Below are positions 1-12,400 of a DNA stretch of 64,000 bases, piece by piece. Origin of the DNA: Campylorhamphus procurvoides (taxonomy: Eukaryota; Chordata; Aves; Passeriformes; Dendrocolaptidae); assembly GCA_013396655.1 (NCBI GenBank), contig WBMV01000122.1, forward strand, positions 1,054,686-1,118,685, read 5' to 3'. Under the pieces are notes generated by a model, which was not told the origin of the DNA, made no database searches, and worked only from the letters and a program-made list of their open reading frames with translations. Position 1 is the stretch's first letter, and every line of letters begins with the position of its first letter. The translations under genes and the position numbers were made by a program.

Positions 1-351
1 CCTCAGTTACAATACAGCGCTTTATCGTGGAAGAAGAAATGAGAAATCCTTATTTCTCGTCTATTTTCTGTCTCATTCCACGAGTAATCATCTTCTGACG
101 GCGGTATTCAACTGCACCGAAGGTCGGGGGCGGGAATACTCTCCTGACCAGGTCCTACAAGACATTCCTTGTACATTCCAGTTACACCGCCCCTGTCATC
201 GGCGGGACCGGACACACCGCCCCTGTCACCGGCGGGACCGGACACACCGCCCCTGTCACCGGTGGGCACAGTCACACCGCCCTGTCACCGGCGAGACAGG
301 ACACACTGTTCCTGTCACGGGGGGGACCGGACACACCGCCCCTGTCACCGG
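1..351. repeat. First copy of a 351-base segment duplicated at 2253-2603
   Basis: Each base appears identical to the copy 2252 bases downstream, up to a single N at 352, after which the sequences are unrelated. Since the window begins at the repeat's left edge, its left limit is unknown. Perfect identity plus the N favours an assembly artefact. Confidence 0.9.
181..351. repeat. 30-bp minisatellite, about 5.7 units
   Basis: Units begin ACACCGCCCCTGTCACCGGC and have a period of 30 (one of 29). Six starts are visible, with substitutions such as CATCGG, GGTGGGCACAG and GGGGGGG. The same array recurs at 2433-2603 within the second copy of the segment. Confidence 0.9.
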
Positions 352-352
352 N

Positions 353-1091
353 AACTTTCCTCTGTGTCATGGAAAGCCTAAGATACCCTAATTTAAAAAT
401 AAAAGGGTCTTTAACATGGCATGTTCTTATTACTGCTTACCTGCTCCCAAATGTCTCCATTTTGCTCTAGTTCCAAGCCTGCAGTGCACAAACTCACCCT
501 CTGTTCTGCAATGCTGCCTGTGAGCTTTGGACAAAGCACAAACGGGTGCCTGTTTTATGTGGTGAATCCACAAATGGAGCTGTGCTCAGTGCAGTCTGTA
601 TCCCAAGCACATGGATTCCACTCCAGAGACCTGCACACAAACAGCACAGTGCAACTGCACATGTTGAACATGAAAAGTGTGTCTCCCAGCCTCGCTGCCC
701 TGAGCAACACTGACAAAATCGAATGGTAATGAAGTTATAACCACTTGAACCCTAAATCAGCAGCTGTGCCTACCCAAACAAAGCTGTGCTAGAAAAAGAT
801 GACTCCAAGTTACGTTCCCCTATATAAGAACAAATGAATAACCAAGGGTGACACAATCAGTAGCAAACCAAACCAAGTCCTTTACACCTTTTTTTTTATA
901 AGCTTCCCTCTTTCACAAGCACATAGAAATGAGGAAACAATGAATTCCACACAGCTCCAGTGAGAAACTGTGTGTGCACAGAACCTTCCTAAAGGCCTTG
1001 GTGAGGAGACAGGCTGGGAGAGACCAGGATTGATGGACAGGCATCCCCTTGGAAGAGCGAGATCCAGCGTGGGCATTGCTATAGGAATGGC
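353..1091. other. Unique sequence between the duplicated segment and the A/C-rich tract
   Basis: Unremarkable base composition. One 102-codon open frame lies at 421-729, but it has no recognisable domain, no supporting splice context and no homology I know. I see no supported feature. Confidence 0.5.
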
Positions 1092-1104
1092 TTGAGGCGT
1101 GAGA

Positions 1105-1330
1105 GGAAGAAAGCCAAACAGGACGCAAATCAAAACAAACCAACCCAAGAAACTAAAAACCCAAACCAAACAAACAAAACAGAAAACGAAACAAACAAAA
1201 CAAAAAACAAACAAAAAAACCCAAACAAAACCCCAAAACGAAACCCCAAACACAACAAAAAATACCCAACCAACCAAAAAAAAAACAAAATCAAAACCAC
1301 ACAAAACCCCCCAACACCAGCAAAAACCCC
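1105..1330. repeat. A/C-rich low-complexity tract
   Basis: Over 200 bases composed almost wholly of A and C (AAACAAACAAAACA-like). Open frames on both strands (NKQKNPNK and FFGVFFVL types) are by-products of composition. Confidence 0.9.
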
Positions 1331-1379
1331 AAAGAATTTTCCTGCAGCTTTCCTGCGGGAAATCCCTTTCAGCATTTAA

Positions 1380-1734
1380 TGACACCCCGAACTGTCTGTG
1401 CCTGTGTCCACACACCCGGCCCCCTCACGGCGCGGCCCCCTCACGCACCAGGCCCGCCCTCAGGGCCCGAGGCCCGGGTGGCACTGTCACCGTCCCGGGG
1501 CAGCAGGAGAGGCCGGCCCGCCCCAGCAGAGCCGCCCCAAAGGGGCAGAGGGGCCATGGGGCCGAGGGACGGGCATGGTGGGGACGGGCGGGAGGTGCCA
1601 CAGCCGGCCCCGCCGTGAGGGGCGGGCGCTCCTGCCCTGCCTTGCCNTTGCCCTGCCTTGCCTTGCCTGCCCCGGCCTGCCCCGCCCTCAGCCGGGCCGC
1701 GCCGCCACAGCGCCCCCTGGCGGAGCGCGGGGAG
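1380..1734. other. GC-rich, CpG-dense flank
   Basis: Proline/alanine/arginine-rich open frames in several phases reflect composition. A short CCTTGCCCTG-type pyrimidine repeat around 1636-1690 is interrupted by a single N at 1647. Probably part of the same CpG-rich domain as the EIF4ENIF1 promoter. Confidence 0.5.
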
Positions 1735-1990
1735 AGAGCGGGAACGGGAGCGGGAATGGGAGCGGGAGCGGGAATGGGATCAGGATGGAGAACGGTAATG
1801 GCAATCGCCCTGGGAATAGGATTGGGAACGGGAACGGCTCCGGGAACGGGATCGGAAACGGGAATGAGAACAGCCCTGACAACGGGATCGGGAACGGGAA
1901 TGGCCATGGGAACGGCCCCGGGAAGGGGAGCGGCCCCGGGAAGGGGATTGGGAACGGGAAAGACCCCGGCCACAGGAATGGCCCCGGGAC
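1735..1990. repeat. GGGAAC/GGGAGC hexamer-type G-rich repeat
   Basis: About 250 bases of degenerate 6- and 12-base units with GGG every 3-6 bases (GGGAACGGGAACGG, GGGAGCGGGAATGGG). The G-strand is the plus strand. The repeated G-triplets satisfy the pattern for G-quadruplexes many times over. Confidence 0.88.
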
Positions 1991-2252
1991 CGGGACCAGC
2001 CGCGGAGCGCCCGGGATTTCCGGAGCAGGGAAAGCTGCGGCTCGCACCCGCGGGGACAGAGCAGTGTCCCGACCCGGCTGTGCCCCGGGGCTCCCCGGTG
2101 TGCACATCCCGGCTGTGCCCCTGGCAGCGAACCGAGCAGCGCGGCGGGGTCATCCCCTCCCAAAGCCCGCCGGCATCCCGGGGCAACCACCGGCCACAGT
2201 GTGTTTGGAAGGCAGGCAGGCTCGGGGAGACTTAGCCGTAGCTGCAGGGCTG

Positions 2253-2603
2253 CCTCAGTTACAATACAGCGCTTTATCGTGGAAGAAGAAATGAGAAATC
2301 CTTATTTCTCGTCTATTTTCTGTCTCATTCCACGAGTAATCATCTTCTGACGGCGGTATTCAACTGCACCGAAGGTCGGGGGCGGGAATACTCTCCTGAC
2401 CAGGTCCTACAAGACATTCCTTGTACATTCCAGTTACACCGCCCCTGTCATCGGCGGGACCGGACACACCGCCCCTGTCACCGGCGGGACCGGACACACC
2501 GCCCCTGTCACCGGTGGGCACAGTCACACCGCCCTGTCACCGGCGAGACAGGACACACTGTTCCTGTCACGGGGGGGACCGGACACACCGCCCCTGTCAC
2601 CGG
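2253..2603. repeat. Second copy of the 351-base segment
   Basis: Sits in the EIF4ENIF1 5' flank and continues smoothly into GC-rich promoter-like DNA on its right, so this is the copy more likely to be correctly placed. Confidence 0.9.
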
Positions 2604-2610
2604 CGGGACC
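2433..2610. repeat. 30-bp minisatellite, second occurrence
   Basis: Same units as at 181-351, continuing a few bases further (CGGGACC) because it is not cut by an N. Confidence 0.9.
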
Positions 2611-2730
2611 AGCGGGACGCGGGAGCAGAGCCGGGGGAACCGAGCCCGCCACCGCCGGGAGGGAGAGTCCCGCCCTTTCCCTGAGGGGACAGGGACGGAT
2701 CGGGACAGAATAGCAGATCGGGCCGAGATC

Positions 2731-2812
2731 GGGATGGGATCGGACGGAATCGGAGCCGGGACAGGGATCGGGATGGGATCGGGACGGAATCGGAGCCGGG
2801 ACAGGGATCGGG
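2731..2812. repeat. 39/40-bp tandem repeat running into the N gap
   Basis: Two near-identical units, 2731-2769 and 2770-2809, each with GGGATGGGATCGG, CGGAATCGGAGCCGGG and ACAGGGATC, differ by one base insertion. The array is cut by the gap at 2813. Confidence 0.9.
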
Positions 2813-3196
2813 NNNNNNNNNNNNNNNNNNNNNNNNNNNNNNNNNNNNNNNNNNNNNNNNNNNNNNNNNNNNNNNNNNNNNNNNNNNNNNNNNNNNNNNN
2901 NNNNNNNNNNNNNNNNNNNNNNNNNNNNNNNNNNNNNNNNNNNNNNNNNNNNNNNNNNNNNNNNNNNNNNNNNNNNNNNNNNNNNNNNNNNNNNNNNNNN
3001 NNNNNNNNNNNNNNNNNNNNNNNNNNNNNNNNNNNNNNNNNNNNNNNNNNNNNNNNNNNNNNNNNNNNNNNNNNNNNNNNNNNNNNNNNNNNNNNNNNNN
3101 NNNNNNNNNNNNNNNNNNNNNNNNNNNNNNNNNNNNNNNNNNNNNNNNNNNNNNNNNNNNNNNNNNNNNNNNNNNNNNNNNNNNNNNNNNNNNNNN
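2813..3196. other. 384-base assembly gap upstream of EIF4ENIF1
   Basis: Unbroken Ns directly after the start of a tandem G-rich repeat and before the first splice acceptor of EIF4ENIF1. It probably hides further repeat units and the transcription start. Confidence 0.95.
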
Positions 3197-3435
3197 GGGC
3201 CCCGAGCAGCCCGGAGCGCCGGGCCCGAGGTGCGGGTTGCGGAGCTGGAGCTGCCGGGGGCCCGACAGACCCCTCGGTCAGAGCCCTCGGCCGCGGCGGG
3301 GAGCTCGGCCCTTCCCTGCGCAGCCCCAGGGCCGGAGGGCTGAGGGGAAAAGGCTCCCGCAAAACCGTGCGGCTCGGAACCTGACGGCTGGGTTTTGTTT
3401 TAATTAGCTCCGCGGTCAGAGGCTTTGGAGGAACC
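3197..3435 (+). promoter_or_regulatory. EIF4ENIF1: EIF4ENIF1 5' untranslated region and CpG-rich first-intron remnant
   Basis: This GC-rich stretch emerges from the N gap and leads to the start codon. A pyrimidine-rich acceptor ending TAATTAG at 3407 would make the first coding exon begin at 3408 with 28 untranslated bases. A possible donor, CCGAG then gtgcgg, lies at 3229/3230, giving a 178-base intron. The transcription start itself is probably inside the gap. Splice sites are inferred only from motifs. Confidence 0.5.
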
Positions 3436-6400
3436 ATGGATAAAAGAGGAGGTGTGACAGAAGCGGAAAATGGCGATGCTTTCGTGGAGCTGAACAGGAT
3501 TACAACCAAATACCCCCATCGCTACACAAAGGTGGGCTCGCTGTCCCCCCGCCCCGAGTGCTCTGTGGGGCTCTGGCCACAGGAGGGGAGCGGGAGGGGG
3601 AGGCTCTGGGAGGGGGGAGCAGCGAGGGGAGGGCTGGAAAACCTTTGCCTGGATTAGGATTTGTAAGGTGGTGTAGAACGAGCAGTTTGGTGAATGTGAT
3701 GTAGCTGGGCAGTCCTGTCCTTGCGATACTTCTTGATTCCCCCCACCTGATTTTAGTATCTGAGCACCCCACAGCGTGTGCTGAGAGATTTAAGGTAGAG
3801 ACTGAAGTATGTTGTTCTACCAGCTCCCTCAAGCACTTGCACTTTGTAGTTCTAGTTCTGCTTTCAGCAGAGTTCCTTTAAGAGGTTGACCAAAATGTTT
3901 CCTTGCAGTGGGTGCTGCTTCCCAGGAAGGTGTAGCACACCAGATCTTATCAGGAGCATGAAGTTGTTTATTCGATGCCTCCTGTAACCTTAGAATTGCT
4001 CATATTTGGCTGCTGGAAGCTTAAGCTGTTGACTACAACCTATACTTGGTGTTAAAACTTGAACACAGGTGCTTTTGTTTAACTGTGATATCTTAAGAAC
4101 AATACCTAAGAGCAATAACTAAATAACTTGTAATTAAAGATTCTTTCAGTACTAAGTGAGTTTGATGTGCTGTGGCGTTTAGGGCTCAAAGCTTGTAGGG
4201 GGTTTTGGTACCATTGCTGAAAACTGCCTTTGGAAGGAGTCTGGGATGGGGGCTGTTTTTCCCATGGCTGCAGGCTGTGGGAACAGGTGGCCATAGCCTT
4301 GTGGAAATCTGTTAAGATACTCTGCAGCAAATGGCCTGAAGTGTGGAACAGGGTGAGACAGTTTACTGTTGCTGGCTGTGTTATCTTGCTTGAGGAATTC
4401 AGAGCTGTTGGCTTCCTGGTAGGTTGTTTTTTAAAAGGGGAAAAAAATTATCGTTGTGGCTCTGTTCTGTTGAGATAGTGGAGCTCTGGGTTGTTTTAGC
4501 TAGACATCAACAATAAACCATGTACTTCAGAATTGGCAAAACTTCTTGGGAATAGTGTGGCTTCCTAATTCTCTGACTTGTTAGAGAAGATGTGCGCTAA
4601 CCTGGGAGGATGCAAAAGGTACTTTTGGTCAGATTTTGTTACTCAGTTAACTGCTAAGTGAAGGAGAGGAGCTGTTTTTAAACTTTCCCTGTTGAAAAAG
4701 TGGTCTCTGTGCTTGTTCTGTCCTGCCCAACTCCTCTCAGAGTAGTAACTGAGTGTAGCTTCATATTCTGCCTGCTTTTTGGGCAGCATTCAGCCAGTGC
4801 TGTGCACTGAAACCAGTGTGTTTGTAGCTTCAGATTTGTTCATTCAGTGCCTGTAGTTTCTGATCAGGATAAAGTTGCAGAACTAGTGCCAGAAGGTGTC
4901 TAGTCTTGTTTATCTGTTGGTTTTCAAGGAGTCTAAATCAAGAAATACCAGAAATCGGTTGGTGTTGAAATACCTTTCCTCAGGTTTTGTTTTTTTTAAT
5001 GTGTAACAGCTTCAATATAGCTGCTTTAAGGTGTTCATGTAATCAACATTGTAAGACATTTTCACATGTTCCAATTTCCTACTGATTAGGGTTGGGGGAA
5101 CACTGTTTTGGGACATGTGCTGCTGATTTGGAAAGGGGACTGATTTCATTTAGTGGTTTATATTCACTTACTACCAGTAGGAAAACAATTGGCTCATACT
5201 ATGAGTAGTTCTAAGCTGTTTCATTAAAACTGTTTAATAACAGCTAAACACACTTTTTCACCCACCTACTTAAAAGTGCCAGTGTGTGAATTAAACAGAA
5301 AACCACCCCAAACACACTCTGGAAGTGCCAGCATTCATCTCCTCTGTTACAGGAGTGCTGTGTAGTCCAAGCTGTGTCTTTTCTAGCTCGTGGGAAGCTG
5401 TTACTCCAAGGGTGCAGAGCTAATGAGCGAAAACCAAGAAACAATTCAAATTTTCCTCACTTGAATGAAGGATAGTGATAGGATGTGATTGAGAGCCTGT
5501 GGACTCCCTCTCGTGGCCAGAGGAACAGCCCATTGCCAGTGTGGTGATGGACAGGGCTGTTAATGCCTGTAGTATCTGCATCAGGCTGTGATAGTATTAC
5601 AGCACTGATGTTACTCACAGATTGAGGTTTATTTTGGGAAACTGTGGGCAGGGAGGCCACTGTTCCTCCCTTTAATGGAGCTCTTTTTGCTGAAGGCTTG
5701 ATGCTTGAATGTGTGTGAGGGTTTTATCCAGCTACCAAACTACCATCTGGAAGCTTTCAAATATCCAGCCCACATAGCTGATGAACTGATTTTAATCACA
5801 TGGGGATAATGATGTAAAAGCTCTAGAGGATGTTGTGTTCTTGGGAGGGGGGAAAGGTAGAGAACACAGTTCGGCTTCAGTTTGGCTGATGTGTGGTGTC
5901 TGGTGTTAGGATTTCTTTATCCTTCCAGCTGCCCACTGATTTCTGCACAATTGTGAACCAATCCAGTGCAGCTGGGAGGGAGGCAGATTGAGGGAAATTA
6001 ATCTAGGGAGGAGTAAGTCCAATTAGAAATGTGCAACTTGATTGCAGCTGAGTTAATGACGATTTAAAGCACTGATGATCACACCATTAATAATGCTTTT
6101 CAAATGCAGCAAACTCTGGATTGATTGCCAGTCAAGTGACTGACTCGGGGGTGCAGTGGTAAACTAAGGACTGTTTGAAGGCTGGTAAAAGTGGGAAAAC
6201 AAGTCATCTTTCAGCATTGGTTTGGTGTTGGGTGGAATGGGCAAGTGCATTACATACATTCTGGTATCTTCCACTGGGTGATGGTCAGAAATGGCAGGTT
6301 GGTCTGGAATTTCCAGGTCCACACCAGTTAACTGGTACTGTGGTAATGCTTTTTTACCTTCTGGACAGTAAACACAGCAATTCTGATTCCTCCTTGAGAG

Positions 6401-9400
6401 CTCAGCAGCTCCAGTGCCCATGATGGTTGTGTTGCTTACAAGCTGAGCTGTGAGGGAAGTGAACACATAGACATACATGGTGTGAACAGCCTGGGAGTGT
6501 TCCCAAGGACTGAACCTGACCTAGTAAGGATCAGTGCTCCAAACAAGTGTTTGGTCAGGGGCCACTGGTGGAACACCTGAAACAAACTTTCTCTGCAGTA
6601 ATTCATAGGATATGAAACAACGTATTGTGAAACTTGGGTTGTCCAATTGCAACACTGAATTGAACAGGCAGGCTGGAATAGACAGTTTGAGTCACTTTGA
6701 TCTTGTCTGAGTAAGAATTGGAACTAACGTCTCCATTTATTTGTTTTTTCAGGAGGAACTGCTGGATATTAAAGAGCGTCCCCACTCTAAGAAAAGACCT
6801 TCTTGTCTTTCAGAAAAATATGACAGGTATTTTCTTGAATATATGAAGGCTATGTACATTTCTGTCCAAATAAAAGCTTAAATTGCAAAAAACTCTTATA
6901 TTGGTGGGAGATGTAGGTGCTGCAGAGTTCAGTGTATGGCAGTTCTCAGGAGTACTGATCTACGGGGAAGGGTTCAATGCTCTGGCCAGGGATTTTGTGC
7001 TTTGAACAAAGATCCTTTTCTGCTGAATCTCATGTTATAACTTCACACAACACAAGTCTGACAGACCTGCAGGAAAAGTTGCTAACAATATAGATGGCTG
7101 TGTAGCACAGACTGGGTCAGGTTGTAACAAGCTGCCTTGCTTGGTGGCTTAATTTCCCATGATTGCTTCATTTAAAAATGAAGGTGAATGCTCTTGGCTT
7201 TTAAGTTTGCTAAGCAGCAGTTTCTTTACCATTCAGATTAATTTATTGTACTAGTAAGTGTGAGATTGAAGTAAAATTACTTAAATGCTTAAGAGCAGCA
7301 GTTTATGATCTGCTTGAGCTGTTTTTCAGTGTACCAGGCAAACTTCACCCATAACTAGCCTTCATAATCTGATGCTGGCTGTTGTACTTTGTTACTGTTA
7401 CAGAAGGGATCAGAATACCATGTGTGAGGTAGAAAAACAAAGTAAGGCAAGGATTTAGAGGCTGGGTGTAAAGATGTTTCACTTGTACAGGTTACTAACC
7501 AGTGAGTGCTGGGCTTTCAGCAGCAGCACTATGAATGATTTACCAGCCTACAAGGGGGCAAACCACCCTGCAATTTTATTTTCACAGTGATGGTGTCTGG
7601 GACCCAGAGAAGTGGCATGCATCTTTATATCCAACTTCAGGAAGAACTTCACCAGTGGAAAGCTTTAAAAAAGATTTGGATTCAGATCGGACTTCGCTTA
7701 TACGTAGGATAGTAGGTGAGTGTGTTCTTCCAGCACAAGGCTCAGACTGAACCTGGGCTATTGGCAAAACCTTTCCTTTGGGATAAAGGAGACTAAGTAA
7801 AATCTCTCTGAAAATTGTTTGATTGTGTAGGATAAGTGTTAAGGAAGCCCTGGTTGTTGTAAGTAGACTGCAGTTGGTTTTCTGCTAACTTAGCTAAGAA
7901 CAGCCTTAGGCAGCAGTCAGTTATATCCCACTATTCTAGTCACACAGGAGATAATGCAAGTGCAAGGGACAGTTTCCCTACAGTTCAAGGCCTGAGCACT
8001 TAGAAGGTCTATACTGGGAAAGCAGGTACTTCCCAGGAGAAGGCAGAATTCCTCAATATCCAGCTACAAGTTCCTTTTGTCTGCACTTCCTGTGGTCTCA
8101 GCTAGATTAGCTTCACAACAATAACTCAGGAGTGTTTTCCTTCAAGGAGCCCTGGGATAGCAGCAAGGCTGTGGAACAGACAACTTGCTTGTCCTTGCTG
8201 ATCCTTGAAATTTCCAGCTGTGTGTGGTGCTTGCCTTGCAGACCCAAGAGAGCGGGTGAAAGAGGATGACCTGGATGTGGTGCTGAGCCCCCAGAGGCGG
8301 AGCTTTGGAGGGGGCTGCCATGTGAGTGCCACGGTGAGCTCCCGGCGGGCAGGGAGCCCCCTGGAAAAGGACAGCGACGGCATCCGCGTCATCGGGGGCC
8401 GCAGGATCGGCAGCGGCAGGATCATCTCCTCCCGCAACTTCGACAAGGACCATCGGGGAGGGGACTCCAGGGATGGCAGGGACCGGGACCGAGACAGGGA
8501 CTACAAGGACAAACGCTTCAGGGTACGTGCTCTCTCTGCCTTGGCTGCGTGTTGGAGGGAGCAGAGGTTTTAGGTGCTCAGCAGGAAAAGCACCAGGGGT
8601 GGGGGAGCTGCACCCAGCAGTTCAGGGGCTGGGGCAAGGAGGCTGTTACTTCTTAAAGCACCTTTACAGTGGGGAGGGTGAGCACTTGGTGCTTTAAAAA
8701 CTGAGTTACTTCGCACAGCTGAACTGGGATGCATCTGGTGCTGTTTATCTTACAAACCTTGCCTGTGGTTTACTTGCCAGCAAGGTACTCAAAAGTCTAA
8801 TAGTTCATTTGTGGTTCTTAATGTAGCAGTCGTCAGTGAGGGTTGTCTTTAACCTCAGCAACTGGAAGCTTTCCATGCTTCCAGGTTTTTTTAATGTTGT
8901 TCTGGTTTTAAAAAGAAGGAGCCACTAGCCTGCACCTCTCAAGATACAAGTTTATAGAGGTCCCTGTAGATCAGTAGCTGGTGTGATAAGGTGGCCATTT
9001 GCTTTGGAAGTCAGGGAGGAAACTTGGCAATTAGTGTTTTATGGTTAATGTGTTTAATATCCTGCTTCAGAGGGAGTTTGGTGACAGCAAGCGTGTCTTT
9101 GGGGAGCGAAGAAGGAATGACTCTTACACTGAGGAGGAGCCCGAGTGGTTCTCTGCTGGTCCTACAAGTCAGTCTGAAACCATTGAGCTCACAGGCTTTG
9201 ATGACAAGATTCTGGAGGAAGATCACAAAGGGAGGAAACGCACGAGGCGACGCACGGCCTCGCTGAAGGAAGGTAAGGGCTCATTGCACCTAAGGGGGCT
9301 TCTCTGCCCCTCTGCTGTGGTCCTGCTCAGAGAGGGGATTGGGGCAGAGCCAGGCAAGGGTAACAAAGAAATGCATTTACCAACCTTGCAGTGTAAACTT

Positions 9401-12400
9401 GCATAGCTTTGGTCATCCTGAAGCACAAGATGTAAGCCCTGTAAAGGTGTTTACAATCTGAAGGATCAATTAAGGGATAAAATACTATTTTTTTTTCCAA
9501 AGACAGGCAGGATTGAGAGACTGGGAGAAAACTTTGTGTGGATGTTGAATGATATCAGGAGTTGATAGGCTACTAAAAGGTCTTGTTCACTTCTGTAACT
9601 TGCTGGGTGCTGAAGCTTTGGGTTAAATCAAGTTTATGCTTTGAGGTACTCAAAATAGTATATTTCCTTATACTAACATTAGGAACACTGATTTGGGCAC
9701 TCAGCTGCCAACAGTGTAACTGTAAGCTGAATTTGGAGGCTTGAATTTGTGTGCAGTCACTGGGCTTCAAGTCTACAGTGATCATTACCACTGAAAAATC
9801 TGCACTGTGGCAAGAGAGAAGATGACTTTAATGCTAGAAATTCTGCAGGTGGACAGTGTGAATCCACAGCTACACCTGAGGTGTAACTGAGTGCAGTTCC
9901 AAGGACACCAGGCTTGTAGTGGTGTCACAGCTCTTTTGCAGCACCTGTACAAGCTTGTTGTGAGCCTTTAAAGCAAGAAGTGCCTTGGTGCTGATGGAGG
10001 AGCAGTATTTGTCATGTGCTGGCAACATTAAGAACCTGAGTCAAGAAGGCAGAAGCTGCCAGAGGATTCCTGATGCTGACCCAGCAGCAGCTGTGTGTGC
10101 TTGGTGTGGCAGCACAGCTGATGTGTGTGTGCTCCCTGGGTTGAGCAGTTGTTTGTGCACAGTTCAGTGGGAGTTCTTACTTTCTGGGGCTAGATAGCCT
10201 TGCTAACAGCCTCGAAGCTCTGTGCTGGGGCCTGGAAAGGGTGCTGTTTTGTGCAGCAGGAGGCAGCCAGCACAAGGTGACTGAGATACCCATGGGGTGG
10301 GGGGCTCTGGTCCTGTGCTTCCAACCCCTGGGCAGGTGCATTGGCTGTCAGGAACAGTTCCCACAGGAAATAGTTGAATTCAGTGATTCAGCAACCCCTT
10401 GGCTTTCTTTTTAAGGGATAGAATGCAACGGTGGAGTGGTAGAAGAAGATGAAGTGCAAACTGTCCTTGCCAATGAAACTCCAGCAGATCAAGAAGTTCC
10501 TAGAGAAGCCGTTCTACAAGAACCAGCTCCAGGAGAGTTTGACTTCAATGAGTTCTTTAACTTGGATAAAAGTGTTCCTGGCCTGGCTTCAGTGAGTGTT
10601 TTGGTTTTTGAGTGGCTGTATTCATGAGAAGCATCTTTGCTGCTGCATTCTGTGAAAGCTAAAACATCTTGCTTTGTGACAGTTGCCTTATGCAGTGTGT
10701 AAATGTACGATGAATTTGCAGATGTTTATCTTTGCAGTGTTAGGATGTCACTGCCAAAGTGTTATCCCTGGGACTGGCTCCATCCCCAGAGAAAATGTTT
10801 GAGGCAAACTAGCTGACTGTTATTCCTTTCTTTTGATCACTACTTGAAGACTCAAAGTTGTCAGTGGTTCTTTTTTGGAAGTATTAAAGACACCTTCAGA
10901 GAAGATTCACTGTACAGATTTAGTACAGCTGAAAACAACCTTTTCCATATAACTCTGGGAATTGCACTGGTTTTTAAGTACTAGTTGGGGGTTTTTAACA
11001 CTTCCACTTAGAATGGGGTATTTAGTGGTCTTTGGGTGCTCTGATTGTGCTGTTTCAGTTACAGTTTTACTCTGAGCAAGTATTTGGCGTCAGTAAGAGA
11101 TGCACACTGGGTTATTTTAACTGACTGTGTTTTGGAAGTTAAAAAGCAGTTCAAAGCTTTGAAACTCTGGCAGCAGCATCTAACTGTCTGCAGCAGAGGA
11201 ATCTTGGTTGCACAGTAAAGCTTTTCAGAGATGTTGCTGACCTTCTGTTAAGACTTTGTTTTTCCTCCCATAACCAGATGATCGAGGATGTGCTGGGGGA
11301 AGGTTCAGTGTCTGCCAGCAGGTTCAGCAGGTGGTTTTCCAATCCCAGTCACTCTGGAAGTCGGTCAAGCAGCTTGAGATCCACCCCACATGAGGAGCTG
11401 GAGAGGCTTGCAGGTAAGGCTCTAGGACAGTGCAGGTCCAGGGAGCCTCCTTCCACCTTCCTTCTTACCCATTCAGTAAGGACATGGCAGATACAGCTTT
11501 AGGGCCATGAATTCTCCCACAGCTTAAGCACGTGTCATTCTTTTGGAAGCTCTTACAGTAAGCAGCTGTGAGTTCTTTTTTTATAAATGTTCCTGTCAGT
11601 GCTTCCTGATGACTTTCCAGCTGATCTCGGGCAAGGGGTGTGAGGCATAACTTTGCAGTGACATGTTGAGGTTGGTTACCAGTGTGTGCTCATCTTGAGC
11701 CATTGGGTTGGTGAACTGATGTCGCAGTGCTCCTGGTTTTGCTGTTTCAGGTCTAGAGCAAGCCATTCTCTCCCCTGGCCAGAACTCTGGAAACTACTTT
11801 GCTCCCATTCCATTGGAAGACCACTCTGAAAACAAAGTGGACATCCTAGAAATGCTACAGAAAGCCAAAGTGGATTTAAAACCTCTTCTCTCAAGTCTTT
11901 CAGCCAACAAGGAAAAGCTTAGAGAGAGCAGTAAGTGCCTCTTCAGCTATTGTCGAGTTCTTGTGCTGCAGTGTCTCACAGCAAGAGGCTTGGGGTGCTG
12001 GAAACCTCCCCTGCCACATCCAGGAGCAGGCAGTGTTACAGGTTGACTAGAGAACTGAAACCCCACTGTTAACAGCTCTCAGCTACCCAAATCATCACTG
12101 ATTCTTTTCATCCTAGCCCAGGATGACACCAGGACTATCAGGCTGCTTTACTGGCCAGTAGTGATCATAAGATGATGCAAGGCTTGATCTGAGTTTCCAG
12201 CTTTGTGTATGGCACTTGCCTGAGTTTTTCCTACTGGAGACTGGTAATGTCAGCTCTGAAACTGTGGCATTGAACTCTGGCTTTACCAAAAACTGATAGT
12301 GTAAGTCATCCTTGGAAGCGTCTGTAATGGATCAGTATCTAAGGAGTTGGACAGTGGCTTGAGGTTGTGATTTATTTCTTTAAGTGCATACTGTAAACTT

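Noticed and set aside
882..2294. Long open frames on both strands (up to 378 codons)
   Set aside because: They run through the A/C-rich tract and G-rich repeats; products are low-complexity (NKTKNKQK, GNGNGSGNG) with no domain or splice support.
2508..3509. 333- and 216-codon open frames across 2734-3509
   Set aside because: Most of their length is Ns, which cannot contain stops; the flanks are repeat translations.
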